DNA of 64,000 nt from an uncultured Clostridium sp. (GTDB lineage Bacteria > Bacillota > Clostridia > TANB77 > CAG-508). Both the position numbers and the translations under genes were made by a program. This document shows positions 24,715-34,119 of the stretch, piece after piece. The stretch is taken from contig CAKNJR010000002.1 of assembly GCA_930986425.1 (NCBI GenBank), positions 62,001-126,000 of the forward strand, in the 5' to 3' direction. The notes beneath the pieces are model-generated. The model did no database searches. It worked only from the letters and a program-made list of their open reading frames with translations, and was not told where the DNA came from. Numbering within the stretch: the first letter of the stretch is position 1; every line of letters begins with the position of its first letter.

Positions 24715-25338
24715 ATGGGAGATATACTTACTAAGTACACAGCAGATGAAGTAGAAGAAGCAAAAGGAAAAATTAAAAGAATTGAGGTACGAAAAAAAGA
24801 ATATAGATTGCTAAAAGAAAAATTAGAAGAGCATTTTAATTTTAAAATTACAGATTATATAATTGATGATATTTTAGATTATGAAACTTATCGCCATACC
24901 TGTTTAATGATAAATTTAGCCGTAATAAATAATAGAATCTCCATCGATAATGAAGAAATATTAAAGGCAGGATTGAGAACTATATTTAAAATAAAAAATG
25001 AATATGATAGATTTAATAGAAATGTTTATATAGATACATTTGACTTTGACAGTTGGTATGATAAATATAGTACAGAAGAAATTGTAGATATTAAAAAGTT
25101 TCTTAATAGGGATGATATTAATTTATTAAAAAAGCTTAACATAAAAATAAAAAACAAAATATATACAGAGCAGGAAGTTGAAATTTTGAATATGGATTTA
25201 CTTTCATATTATATTGCAGATGATATGGATGAAGAAGAATTAAAGCATTCAAAATCATTGCCAAAAGATGTAAGTCGAGAAGAATATGATAATCTATTAG
25301 AAAAAGTAAATAAAATATCAGAAGATTATAAATTTTAA
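24715..25338 (+). CDS. Hypothetical protein paired with XRE regulator
   Basis: A 207-residue, charged, helical protein that I do not recognise. It contains repeated acidic segments (DDILDYETY, YYIADDMDEEEL) and no membrane helix. It has AGGAG before ATG 24715 and a perfect terminator at 25337. Divergence from a XRE gene across palindromic operators is the layout of toxin-antitoxin or phage-type switch cassettes, but no toxin motif is visible. Function unknown. Confidence 0.55.
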   Translation: MGDILTKYTADEVEEAKGKIKRIEVRKKEYRLLKEKLEEHFNFKITDYIIDDILDYETYRHTCLMINLAVINNRISIDNEEILKAGLRTIFKIKNEYDRFNRNVYIDTFDFDSWYDKYSTEEIVDIKKFLNRDDINLLKKLNIKIKNKIYTEQEVEILNMDLLSYYIADDMDEEELKHSKSLPKDVSREEYDNLLEKVNKISEDYKF

Positions 25339-25364
25339 TACCAGTGTTAATACTGGTATTTTTT
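25337..25364 (+). terminator. Intrinsic terminator
   Basis: Perfect 9-bp stem AATACCAGT (25337-25345) / ACTGGTATT (25352-25360) followed by TTTT. It separates the 207-residue gene from the strongly promoted pseudo-methylase operon. Confidence 0.85.
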
Positions 25365-25380
25365 AAGAAATTTTTTAAAA

Positions 25381-25441
25381 TTGGTTGACAATAACCAAAA
25401 GAAATGTTATAATACTAATATAGTTGGTTAAAAACAACCAA
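25381..25441 (+). promoter_or_regulatory. Consensus promoter with twin TTGGTT-N6-AACCAA operators
   Basis: TTGACA (25385-25390), 17 bp, TATAAT (25408-25413): a perfect consensus promoter. Two identical dyads, TTGGTT-N6-AACCAA, lie at 25381-25398 (over the -35) and 25424-25441 (downstream of the -10). Their centres are 43 bp apart, about four helical turns, suiting cooperative binding of a repressor dimer. The regulator is not identified; the operon's own products or the nearby XRE protein are candidates. Confidence 0.75.
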
Positions 25442-25456
25442 GAAAGGAGAGACGAT

Positions 25457-27094
25457 ATGCTAGAAGTTTTATTTGAGAATGGAATAGTAAATGAATATAC
25501 ACAGAAAATGATTTTAGGAGTAGCTTTAATTTTAAAAAGAAATTCAAAGGATAAAATAAAATCTTTAAAAGAGTTAAACAATTTGGTCAATACTGAAGTT
25601 TTAACTTCAGTTGAGTATTTAGGAGAAACTAGAATTGTGAAAATCATTAATGAATTATTAAGAAATGAAGAAAAGGATTTAGTAAATGTGATTATAAAAG
25701 AAGCCGAAGTCAAATCAGTTTTTAATATGGAAACACCTAAAACTGAAGCAGAAATAATGGACTATTTATTAAATATAAAAGATGGTGCAGATATATTAGA
25801 CCTTTATTCTGGAGAAGGAAAAATTGAGGAAGTCCTACTTAAAAATCACAAAAATATAAAAGTAGATGGATTTGAATTAAATGATGGGGCATTAGAGATT
25901 GCTAAATTAAAAATGTATGCTTTGAAGAATGATAGTGTTCAATATTTTAAAAAAGATATTTTGCTTGACAATATTGAAAAAAAATATCAATATGCAGTAG
26001 CTGATATTCCTTTTATTAGTAGATTTGATAAAGAAGTTCAAAAAAAATTAGAAAAAGCTTGTATTGATCTAAATATTAAATTATCCGGTAGAATTTCAAT
26101 TACCTGGATAACTATTATAAAAATACTTTCTTCGCTAAAAAGTAATGGTAGAGCTGTAATAACAACAATGAAAGGCAGTTTGTTCAATACATTAGATAGA
26201 GAAATAAGAAAAGAATTAGTAGAAAGTGGATACATAGAAGCTATAATTGATTTACCTTTAAAGATTGTACCATATACAAATACAGAAATTTCATTAATTG
26301 TTTTAAACAAATCAAAATCAAATAAAAATATTAAGTTTGTTGATTTAAAAGAATGTTCTTTAATGAATGGAAAAATTAATATTATTGACCTAGAAAAAGC
26401 TAAAAAAATAATTTCAAACGAAAGTATTAAAGTGGATTTAAAGAAAATAAGGGATAATAATTATTCTTTGAATTATAATGTGTATATAGGAAATGTTAAA
26501 ATTGAGAATGGTATAGAACTAGGTAAAATTTCTTGGGATATATTTAGAGGTTATCAAATAACTTCAGCAGAAATAAATAAAATGCTCGTAGAAAATGAAG
26601 AAGAAATGAACTATAAAATACTTGAAATAAGTAATATAAATGATGAAGGAGTAATTAGTTCTGAATTAAAAATGATTAATTCAGGAGAAAGAAATTTAGA
26701 TAGATATTTATTGAGAGATGGAGATATAGTTATTTCAGCAAGAGGAGATAAAATAAAGAAATGCCTAATGCATATAGGATACGATGAAAGAATAATTGCA
26801 AACGGAAGTATAAATGTTATTAGGGTGGATCAAAATAGATTGAATCCATTATATTTAAAGACATTTTTTGATAGCGAAAAAGGTAATATTGCTTTAAACA
26901 ATATTAAAAGTGGAGTAACAATCCCTTCAATAAATGTTGGAGAGTTACAAAAAATGATTGTTCCTTGTCCTTCAATGGAAGAACAAAGAAAAATAGTAGA
27001 TAAAATTGAGGTAAAACTTGAAATTATACAGTCAACAGCTAAACGATTAGAGGAATTAAAAAAAGAACTTAAAAGTATGGCTGATTTAATATAA
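25457..27094 (+). CDS. N6-methylase-like protein fused to a specificity (TRD) domain, degenerate motif
   Basis: About 545 residues. ATG 25457 follows GAAAGGAGAG; an in-frame ATG at 25424 would start inside the operator. Layout: helical N-terminus (about 1-95), class I methyltransferase fold with motif I LDLYSGEGKIEE, but ADIPF where N/D-PP-F/Y is expected, so catalysis is doubtful. The C-terminal half is a HsdS-like target recognition domain (KISWDIFRGYQI, LRDGDIVISARGD) with a coiled-coil end (EEQRKIVDKIEVKLEIIQ). It resembles an M-S fusion that may bind DNA without methylating it. It is the first gene under the twin-operator promoter. Confidence 0.7.
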   Translation: MLEVLFENGIVNEYTQKMILGVALILKRNSKDKIKSLKELNNLVNTEVLTSVEYLGETRIVKIINELLRNEEKDLVNVIIKEAEVKSVFNMETPKTEAEIMDYLLNIKDGADILDLYSGEGKIEEVLLKNHKNIKVDGFELNDGALEIAKLKMYALKNDSVQYFKKDILLDNIEKKYQYAVADIPFISRFDKEVQKKLEKACIDLNIKLSGRISITWITIIKILSSLKSNGRAVITTMKGSLFNTLDREIRKELVESGYIEAIIDLPLKIVPYTNTEISLIVLNKSKSNKNIKFVDLKECSLMNGKINIIDLEKAKKIISNESIKVDLKKIRDNNYSLNYNVYIGNVKIENGIELGKISWDIFRGYQITSAEINKMLVENEEEMNYKILEISNINDEGVISSELKMINSGERNLDRYLLRDGDIVISARGDKIKKCLMHIGYDERIIANGSINVIRVDQNRLNPLYLKTFFDSEKGNIALNNIKSGVTIPSINVGELQKMIVPCPSMEEQRKIVDKIEVKLEIIQSTAKRLEELKKELKSMADLI

Positions 27095-27109
27095 TGGAGG
27101 GATTGTATA

Positions 27110-27658
27110 GTGGTAAAAGAACTTGATTATAAAGAATTAGAATTATTAATAGAAGAAGTCACACAAAAAGTAAGAGAAGAAATAATAACTGCAAATAGAT
27201 GTGGAACTTTAGAAGAGATATTAAATAAATATAATTATGTAGAAGAACAGGAAAAATGGTACGCATATCCTAATACCTCAAAAATGATTGTAATTGGTAG
27301 TATTGAAGTAAAGGAAAAAGAAGTGTTAGGATGTTTAAAGGCTGTTGGAATAGATAAAAATAGAGTAGAATTTTATACTGATTATGATAAATTAACCAAT
27401 ATGAACTTTAGCTTTTTAAGAAATAATTTTAATTATTCAGATATTTTGGTATGTGCAATGCCTCATAAAATGGGAGGTATAGGAGATAATGCTAGTTTTA
27501 TATCTATGATTGAAAAGAATCCAAAGGAGTTTCCTACTTTGACTAAAATTACTGACGAAAGTGGAAATTTGAAATATAGTAATTCAGCATTTAAAAAAGC
27601 ACTCATAAAGACAAATATGTATAAAGAAATATGCGATGATGGATATAATTACATATAG
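27110..27658 (+). CDS. Hypothetical partner of the pseudo-methylase
   Basis: A 182-residue protein from GTG 27110 after GGAGGG, 15 bases downstream of the pseudo-methylase gene and surely co-transcribed. The N-terminus is helical (ELDYKELELLIEEV). The centre contains a strand-rich region (KMIVIGSIEVKEKEVLG, DILVCAMPHKMGGIGDNAS) resembling a small Rossmann-like fold. I do not recognise the family. Its tight coupling to a catalytically doubtful M-S fusion suggests that the two form one system. Confidence 0.6.
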   Translation: MVKELDYKELELLIEEVTQKVREEIITANRCGTLEEILNKYNYVEEQEKWYAYPNTSKMIVIGSIEVKEKEVLGCLKAVGIDKNRVEFYTDYDKLTNMNFSFLRNNFNYSDILVCAMPHKMGGIGDNASFISMIEKNPKEFPTLTKITDESGNLKYSNSAFKKALIKTNMYKEICDDGYNYI

Positions 27659-27954
27659 AAATTGAGAAAAATGTCGATTTATGATATAACATATACTAGA
27701 GTTTTTATAATTGAATTAAAGGAGAAAATAAATACTTTAATCAGTATATAGATGGATTAGAAGTAAATCAAAATGCACTAGAAAAATTAAAAGAAAAAAA
27801 TAAAATAATCACGTTAAAGGATTTTAAGTAATTATAAAAAAATCTTAGCTTAAAGATATGGGGCTTCAAACAAACGAAATAAATAAAATTTAAGTTGAAT
27901 TAGAACTATTGGGATTAGCTTTAAAAGATTTTTATAAAAATATGGGGGGGTTTT
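27659..27954 (+). other. Gap before hsdR with a short orphan reading frame
   Basis: About 300 bases with no convincing gene. A frame at 27727-27831 encodes a plausible 34-residue tail (YFNQYIDGLEVNQNALEKLK...) with a preceding GGAG but no start codon at proper spacing. It may be a remnant of a deleted gene, for example a specificity subunit, or chance. A run of seven Gs (27945-27951) precedes the hsdR start and acts as its ribosome site. Confidence 0.4.
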
Positions 27955-30951
27955 ATGGAATATAGTGAAAATACGAGAGTAAAAATACCTGCTCTTGTTC
28001 ATCTAACTAGATTAGGATATAAATATTTATCTCTAAAAGAGGAAAAGCAGTTTATTCACGAAAACACAAATATATTTAGAAATGTATTTAACAATAGTAT
28101 AAACAAGATAAATAATATAGATTTATCTATTGAAGAAACAGATAAAATAATTGAAGAATTAGAAATATTATTGTCTAATGATGATTTAGGCAAGGCATTT
28201 TATAATATTTTATTAAATGGTTTTAATGGAATAAAACTTATTGATTTTGAAGATGAAAACAATAATTATTTCAATATGGTTACTGAGCTAACATATAAAA
28301 ATGGAGAAGAAGAATTTAGACCTGATATAATTTTATTATTGAATGGAATGCCATTATCTTTTATTGAAGTAAAAAAGCCAAATAATCGTGAAGGAATACT
28401 TGCAGAAAGAAAAAGAATTCTTACTAGATTTCAAAATAAAAAATTTAAAAAGTTTGTAAATTTGACACAAATTCTTGTGTTTTCTAATAATAATGAGTAT
28501 GATGAAGAATCTATTGTTCCTATCCAAGGAGCATTTTATGCAACAAGTAGTTATGAAAAAATATTTTTTAACTGTTTTAGGGAAGAAGATACTTTGATTT
28601 CTCAAAAAATAAAAGAAATAGATGAAGATGATGAGAATAAGATTTTAATTGATACAAATTATGTTTCAATTAAGGGAACAAGTGAATTTAATACAAATTT
28701 AGATATAAATACTCCTACTAATAGAATTATAACATCTATATTCTTGAAGGAAAGATATTTAAAAATATTAAAATATGGAATTGCCTATGTTGAGAAAACA
28801 GATAAGAATGGAATTACTAAAATAGAAAAACACATAATGAGATATCCTCAATTATTTGCAACATTAGCAATAGAAAACAAACTAAAACAAGGAATAAAGA
28901 AAGGTATTATTTGGCACACACAAGGAAGTGGTAAGACAGCCTTAACTTATTTTAATGTAAAATATTTGACTGACTTTTATAAGAAACAAGGAAAAATTGC
29001 AAAATTCTATTTTATTGTAGATAGATTAGATTTGTTAGAACAAGCCTCAAATGAGTTTGGAGCCAGAGGTTTAAAAGTTGCCAAAGTAAACTCTAAAGAA
29101 GAATTTATAAATAATATTAAAACTATCGGAGAAGTTAACAATTCAGGAAAATTGACAATAAATGTAGTAAATATTCAAAAATTTTCTGAAGAATCAATAG
29201 CAAGGACATCCGACTATAATGTTGAAGTCCAAAGAATTTATTTTATGGATGAGGCTCATAGAAGTTATAACCCTAAAGGTTCTTTTCTAGCTAATTTAAT
29301 AGCATCTGATAGAAATGCAGTAATGATTGCATTAACAGGCACACCTTTAATTGGTAAGGAATATAATTCACGAGATGTTTTTGGAGAATATATACATAAA
29401 TACTATTATAATCGTTCTATTGCTGATGGATATACCTTAAAATTAATTAGAGAAGGAATTGAAACAACATATAGAGCAAAGTTAGACTCTACTTTAAAAG
29501 AAATAGAGGCAGTAAAAGGTATGTTGTCTAAAGATGAGGTATATGCACATCCTAAATTTGTGAGTGCCTTAACTGAGTATATTGTAGAAGATTTTAAAAA
29601 ATCAAGAATTATGTTTAGCGATGATTCAATAGGGGGAATGATTGTCTGCGATTCTTCACAACAAGCAAAAACTGTTTTTGAAGAATTACAGAAATATGAA
29701 GAATTAAGCAAAATTCTAATTCTACACGATGTAGATGATAAGGAGACTAGAAAAAATGAACAAGAAGATTTTAAAGAAGGAAAAATTGATTTAGTTGTTG
29801 TTTATAATATGTGGCTTACTGGATTTGATGCTCCTAGACTAAAAAAGATATATTTAGGTAGAGTTATAAAGGCTCATAACTTATTACAAACTTTAACTAG
29901 AGTAAATAGACCATATAAAGATTACAGATATGGTTATGTAGTAGATTTTGCAGACATTAGAGATGAATTTGATAAAACAAACAAAGCATATTTTGAAGAA
30001 CTACAAAATGAGCTTGGAGATGAATTTGAAAGTTATAGTAATATATTCAAAGACCAAGAGGAAATCGAACAAGATATAATTGAAATAAAGAATAAATTAT
30101 TTATTTATGATACAGATAATCTTGAGAATTTTACTAAGCAAATAAATGAATTGCCAAAGGAAGAACTATATTCTATACGAAAGGCTTTAAATGACTATAA
30201 AATACTATCTAACTTAGTTAAGATGTTTGGATACGAAGAAATATCGGATAAATTAGATGCAAAAAAAGTTTCTAAGTTATTAAATGAAGTAACAAATAGA
30301 ATAAATATTTTAAACTTAACTGAAAATGTATTGAATTCAGAAAATGTTTCAGGGTTATTAAATATGGCTATTGAGAAGATTGATTTTAATTTTAAGAAGA
30401 TTTCTGAAAGCGAACTTATTATTGCAGATAAATATAGAGAAACTTTAGAAAAAACTAGAATTGAGTTACAAAGAAACTTTGATAAAAAAGATCCTGAATT
30501 CATATCATTATATGAAGAATTAAAAAGAATTTTTGCTAAGAAAAATATTGAAGAATTGACTTCAGATGAAATGAAAGAAAATATTAGAATGCTTGATAGC
30601 ATTAAAGAAAGAGCAAAACAAAAAAATGTAAAAGACGAAATGCTAATAATGAAGTATGAAAATGATATTAAATTTATGAGAATTCATAAAAGAATGAAAG
30701 AAGCAAATTTTGAAAATATTACGGACTTAGTATTAAATCAATTACTTTTAGATATAAAACACCAAGTTGATGATATTTTAGTAAAAAATTATAAGTTATT
30801 AGATAATGAGGCTTTTTTCTATCGAAGCATTACACCTATAATAGTAAGGGAATCATTAAAAAATAGTTTAGGACTGACAATACCACAGATACAATTGATA
30901 AGCAATAATGTATTAGAAGAATATGAAGAAGAAAGGAAGATGGCAAGTTAA
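27955..30951 (+). CDS. hsdR: Type I restriction enzyme R subunit
   Basis: A 998-residue HsdR. The N-terminal nuclease domain has FRPDIILLLNG and SFIEVKKPNN (PD-(D/E)xK residues, about 121-140). The superfamily 2 helicase/translocase follows: Walker A WHTQGSGKT near residue 319, DEAH-type box FMDEAHRSY near residue 431, TGTPLIG, and motif VI LTRVNRPYKD. The C-terminal third is helical and would contact the methylase core. Length and motif order are normal for the family, so the gene appears intact. Its stop overlaps the start of the HsdM-S gene by one base. Confidence 0.95.
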   Translation: MEYSENTRVKIPALVHLTRLGYKYLSLKEEKQFIHENTNIFRNVFNNSINKINNIDLSIEETDKIIEELEILLSNDDLGKAFYNILLNGFNGIKLIDFEDENNNYFNMVTELTYKNGEEEFRPDIILLLNGMPLSFIEVKKPNNREGILAERKRILTRFQNKKFKKFVNLTQILVFSNNNEYDEESIVPIQGAFYATSSYEKIFFNCFREEDTLISQKIKEIDEDDENKILIDTNYVSIKGTSEFNTNLDINTPTNRIITSIFLKERYLKILKYGIAYVEKTDKNGITKIEKHIMRYPQLFATLAIENKLKQGIKKGIIWHTQGSGKTALTYFNVKYLTDFYKKQGKIAKFYFIVDRLDLLEQASNEFGARGLKVAKVNSKEEFINNIKTIGEVNNSGKLTINVVNIQKFSEESIARTSDYNVEVQRIYFMDEAHRSYNPKGSFLANLIASDRNAVMIALTGTPLIGKEYNSRDVFGEYIHKYYYNRSIADGYTLKLIREGIETTYRAKLDSTLKEIEAVKGMLSKDEVYAHPKFVSALTEYIVEDFKKSRIMFSDDSIGGMIVCDSSQQAKTVFEELQKYEELSKILILHDVDDKETRKNEQEDFKEGKIDLVVVYNMWLTGFDAPRLKKIYLGRVIKAHNLLQTLTRVNRPYKDYRYGYVVDFADIRDEFDKTNKAYFEELQNELGDEFESYSNIFKDQEEIEQDIIEIKNKLFIYDTDNLENFTKQINELPKEELYSIRKALNDYKILSNLVKMFGYEEISDKLDAKKVSKLLNEVTNRINILNLTENVLNSENVSGLLNMAIEKIDFNFKKISESELIIADKYRETLEKTRIELQRNFDKKDPEFISLYEELKRIFAKKNIEELTSDEMKENIRMLDSIKERAKQKNVKDEMLIMKYENDIKFMRIHKRMKEANFENITDLVLNQLLLDIKHQVDDILVKNYKLLDNEAFFYRSITPIIVRESLKNSLGLTIPQIQLISNNVLEEYEEERKMAS

Positions 30952-33206
30952 TGGAAAAGGAAGAAAGTGAAATCATACAGAAAACTAAGAACTTAATTGA
31001 TGAATTAAAAGCAGTATGTAATACTAATGGCATCGGAAATAGTCCAAGTGAATATAAAATAATAACAGAAGTATTTTTATATAAATTTCTAAATGATAAA
31101 TTTTTATACGAAATTAGAAAAATAGATAGTAACTTAGAAAAACTTTCTACAAGAGAGCTTGAAAAACAAATAAAGGATATGTCAGAAGAAGATTATCAAT
31201 ATTTGTTATTAAGTATAAATCCTGAAGTCGCTAAATTAAAAAAAGAACATTTTATATCTTATCTATTCACACATAAACAAGATGATGATTTTTATAAATT
31301 ATTTGATGATACACTAATAGATATTGCCAATTATAATATTGATATCTTCTCAGTTAGAACTGGTGGAAAAGAAAAAATAAGGTTATTTGATGGACTTTCA
31401 CAGCATATTACAGAAACAAGTAAGAAAAACAGTTTTGCTAGAGCAGTAATTGACAAATTGGTTAATTTTAGTTTTGAAAATTTATTTACACAAAAATATG
31501 ATGCTTTTGCAATAGTATTTGAATATTTAATAAAAGATTATAATAAAGATTTTGGAAAATATGCTGAATATTATACACCTAATTCTATTGCAAGAATTAT
31601 AGCAAGAATACTTGTAAAAGATGGAGAAAAAGTTGAAAATGTTACAATATATGATCCTTCAGCAGGATCAGGAACTTTAATTTTAGCCTTAGCTAATCAA
31701 ATAGGGGAAGAAAATTGCACTATATATACACAGGATATATCTCAAAAATCAAATGAATTTTTAAGATTAAATCTAATTTTAAATAATCTAGTACATTCAT
31801 TAGGAAATGTAGTACATGGAAATACTTTATTAGAACCTGCTCATTATAACGAAAACAAATCAAGACTTGCTCAATTTAATTATATTGTTAGTAATCCACC
31901 TTTTAAAACAGATTTTAGTGATTATAGAGATGAATTAGCAGATGCTAAATTTAAAGATAGATTTTTTTGTGGAGTGCCAAATATTCCAAATAAAGATAAA
32001 GATAAAATGGCAATATATTTAATGTTTATTCAACATATTCTGTTTTCGTTAAGAGATGATGGCAAAGCTGCAATTGTTGTACCAACAATATTTTTAACGA
32101 CAGATCAAGGAAGAATTGAAAAGAATTTAAGAAAACATTTAATTGATAATAAAATGTTGTATTCTGTTATATCAATGCCTTCAAATATTTTTGCTAATAC
32201 TGGTACAAATGTAAGCGTTTTATTTCTAGATAAAAGCAAACAACACGACAATATACTGCTTATTGATGCCTCTGCTTTAGGAGATAAAATAAAAGATGGT
32301 AAAAATCAGAGAACTGTATTAAAAGAATCAGAAATTGAAAGCTTGATAAATATATGTAATGAAAAAATAGAAAAAGAAAAGTTTTCAATAAATGTTTCTA
32401 TTGATGAAATAAAAAATAAAAATTATAGTCTTTCAGCAGGACAATATTTTAAAAAAATACAGGAGTATAAAGAATTAACTATTGAAGAATATAAAATAAA
32501 AACAAGTTTACAAGATATAAAATTGGATAATATATTTGATACAAATACAAGGATTAAAGAAATTATTGATGTTGTCTATAAATACTGGTTTATGCAATTT
32601 GAGTTTCCTAATAAAGATGGTAAACCATATAAAAGTTCTAATGGTAAGATGATTTATAATGAAAAGATAAAAACAGATATTCCTGAGGGATGGGAAGTAA
32701 AAAAACTAGATGAAATACTGAAGAAAATTCCAACCACAAAAAAATATAAAACTACGGAATATTTAATGAAAGGTAAATATCCAATTATTGATCAAAGTGA
32801 AAAAAATATAGGTGGGTATACTAATGAGATTGATGATACATTAAATATAGAAGATTGCATAATTTTTGGAGATCACACGAAAATCTTAAAGTACATTAAC
32901 TTTAGGTTTGCAAGAGGAGCTGATGGTACTCAAATAATTTGTTCAAATAATGAAAGATTATCTAATATACTTTTATATATGCAAATCAAAAATTTTCAAC
33001 TAGTAAGTCAAGGATATTCAAGATATTTCAAGTTTTTAAAAGAAAAATTTGTAATTATTCCTGATGAAGAAACTAATAATAATTTTCTAAATGAAATTGA
33101 AAGAATATCGATGCAATCAAAAAAAATATTCTTAGATTCATTAACAGAAAAAGAATTAATGAAGTTTGTAATCCCTGGTCTATTAAATGGACAAATTAAA
33201 GTTTAA
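30951..33206 (+). CDS. hsdM: Type I methyltransferase fused to a half specificity subunit (HsdM-HsdS)
   Basis: A 751-residue protein. A HsdM N-terminal helical domain is followed by the N6-adenine methylase, with motif I YDPSAGSGTLIL and intact catalytic NPPF in YIVSNPPFKTDF. From about residue 575 (IPEGWEVKKLDEILKKI) a single TRD follows, with a C-terminal helix ending FVIPGLLNGQIKV. A normal HsdS has two TRDs, so a half-S fusion would have to dimerise and would read a palindromic bipartite site. The start overlaps the hsdR stop. Together with HsdR it forms a compact two-gene type I system. Confidence 0.92.
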   Translation: MEKEESEIIQKTKNLIDELKAVCNTNGIGNSPSEYKIITEVFLYKFLNDKFLYEIRKIDSNLEKLSTRELEKQIKDMSEEDYQYLLLSINPEVAKLKKEHFISYLFTHKQDDDFYKLFDDTLIDIANYNIDIFSVRTGGKEKIRLFDGLSQHITETSKKNSFARAVIDKLVNFSFENLFTQKYDAFAIVFEYLIKDYNKDFGKYAEYYTPNSIARIIARILVKDGEKVENVTIYDPSAGSGTLILALANQIGEENCTIYTQDISQKSNEFLRLNLILNNLVHSLGNVVHGNTLLEPAHYNENKSRLAQFNYIVSNPPFKTDFSDYRDELADAKFKDRFFCGVPNIPNKDKDKMAIYLMFIQHILFSLRDDGKAAIVVPTIFLTTDQGRIEKNLRKHLIDNKMLYSVISMPSNIFANTGTNVSVLFLDKSKQHDNILLIDASALGDKIKDGKNQRTVLKESEIESLINICNEKIEKEKFSINVSIDEIKNKNYSLSAGQYFKKIQEYKELTIEEYKIKTSLQDIKLDNIFDTNTRIKEIIDVVYKYWFMQFEFPNKDGKPYKSSNGKMIYNEKIKTDIPEGWEVKKLDEILKKIPTTKKYKTTEYLMKGKYPIIDQSEKNIGGYTNEIDDTLNIEDCIIFGDHTKILKYINFRFARGADGTQIICSNNERLSNILLYMQIKNFQLVSQGYSRYFKFLKEKFVIIPDEETNNNFLNEIERISMQSKKIFLDSLTEKELMKFVIPGLLNGQIKV

Positions 33207-33221
33207 AATTATATTAAATAG

Positions 33222-33247
33222 AGAGCAGATATACTGCTCTTTATTCT
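33222..33247. terminator. Bidirectional terminator
   Basis: AGAGCAG (33222-33228) / CTGCTCT (33234-33240), perfect, with TTTATT on the plus side and an A/T-rich minus side. It lies between the convergent hsdM and response-regulator genes. Confidence 0.8.
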
Positions 33248-33948
33248 TGCTTAAAATATTCCACAATCAAGGTAATAAAATATTTTGGAGTAACAGTTTC
33301 AGGTCTAAATTTTAAAGAAAAAACGGAGCAAAGGGTATCAATAGACACAGAGCGATTAAGGGTATCTATTGAAGTTCTTATACTCCATTTTATTGTTTTA
33401 GGGCTAAGATTATAAATTTTTGCTACTTCAATATATAAATCTTTTATATTATTTAATAAATAAGGTTTTTCATAAGCTAAATTTATTGCAGTAATAAGTT
33501 GTTGCACTCTTGTAGAGAAAATGCTTAATCTTAATTCAGCTAATAGTCCTTTTAATTCTTTTTGATTTATTTCTTTATTTTTCACAGGAATTTCTTTTAT
33601 TGTTTTTAATATATAATCAAAATCAACAGGTTTATGTATTACTCTATATACTTGTGCTGTATTATATAGTCTGTATAAATAGTCAGAGCTTCCTGAAACA
33701 ACTACAATATTACATTTTGATCTTTCTCCTGCAAATCTCCCAATAGTATTTATTACATCTATTCCATTAATCTTTGGCATATTTAAATCTAATAACAATA
33801 CATCTGGTTGTAATTTAAAATAGTCTTTTAGTGTTTCTTCTCCATCTAAAGTACAAGACACAACTTTAATATTCTCATCATTTGTCAGAAATTTAAAACA
33901 GTTTTTGCTGATATGAATATTATCCTCAGCAATCATTACTTTAATCAT
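33241..33948 (-). CDS. Orphan response regulator with Spo0A-like C-terminal domain
   Basis: A 235-residue protein. The N-terminal receiver domain has acidic residues DN near residues 9-10, phospho-acceptor D54 in VLLLDLNMPKING, and K106 in IHKPVDF. The C-terminal domain (about residues 125-235) resembles the Spo0A DNA-binding domain: NIKDLYIEVAKIYNLSPKTI followed by SIRTSID. Spo0A is normally a chromosomal sporulation regulator; here a shortened relative sits in an ICE, without a kinase beside it. Its promoter carries a perfect TGTCGAA box. It may couple transfer to the host growth state (inference). Confidence 0.85.
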   Translation of the reverse strand: MIKVMIAEDNIHISKNCFKFLTNDENIKVVSCTLDGEETLKDYFKLQPDVLLLDLNMPKINGIDVINTIGRFAGERSKCNIVVVSGSSDYLYRLYNTAQVYRVIHKPVDFDYILKTIKEIPVKNKEINQKELKGLLAELRLSIFSTRVQQLITAINLAYEKPYLLNNIKDLYIEVAKIYNLSPKTIKWSIRTSIDTLNRSVSIDTLCSVFSLKFRPETVTPKYFITLIVEYFKQE

Positions 33949-34011
33949 TTAATACCTCCATTAAGATTACTGTACCGTAAAATTTCCAACTAGTATAACT
34001 AACTGGGACTT

Positions 34012-34071
34012 ATTATATCACTTTTTATGTGAACTATCAATTATTTTGACAATTAATTCCAATATTCGACA
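34012..34071 (-). promoter_or_regulatory. Promoter of the Spo0A-like regulator with an 0A-type box
   Basis: On the minus strand: -35 TTGATA (plus 34035-34040), 17-bp spacer, -10 TATAAT (34012-34017). About 25 bp upstream of the -35, plus 34065-34071 reads TTCGACA, the complement of TGTCGAA, the known Spo0A-box core. This is consistent with autoregulation or with control by the host Spo0A. Confidence 0.65.
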
Positions 34072-34076
34072 AATAT

Positions 34077-34119
34077 TTCAGCACTTTTCAGCACTTTTAC
34101 AGCATTTATCAACACTTTT
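34077..34119. repeat. Helically phased CAGCACTTTT repeats
   Basis: TTCAGCACTTTT occurs at 34077-34088 and again at 34087-34098, followed by the degenerate copies ACAGCATTTAT and TCAACACTTTT at the same 10-11 bp phase. The motif recurs inverted at 42792-42803, upstream of the excisionase-like gene of the adjacent element. It probably binds a regulator or recombination accessory protein. Confidence 0.6.

Noticed and set aside
27727..27831. Small gene before hsdR
   Set aside because: No usable start codon at correct distance from the GGAG; kept only as a possible remnant.
34077..34119. CRISPR-like array
   Set aside because: Repeats are only 10-12 bp with no spacers; the spacing fits phased protein-binding sites.
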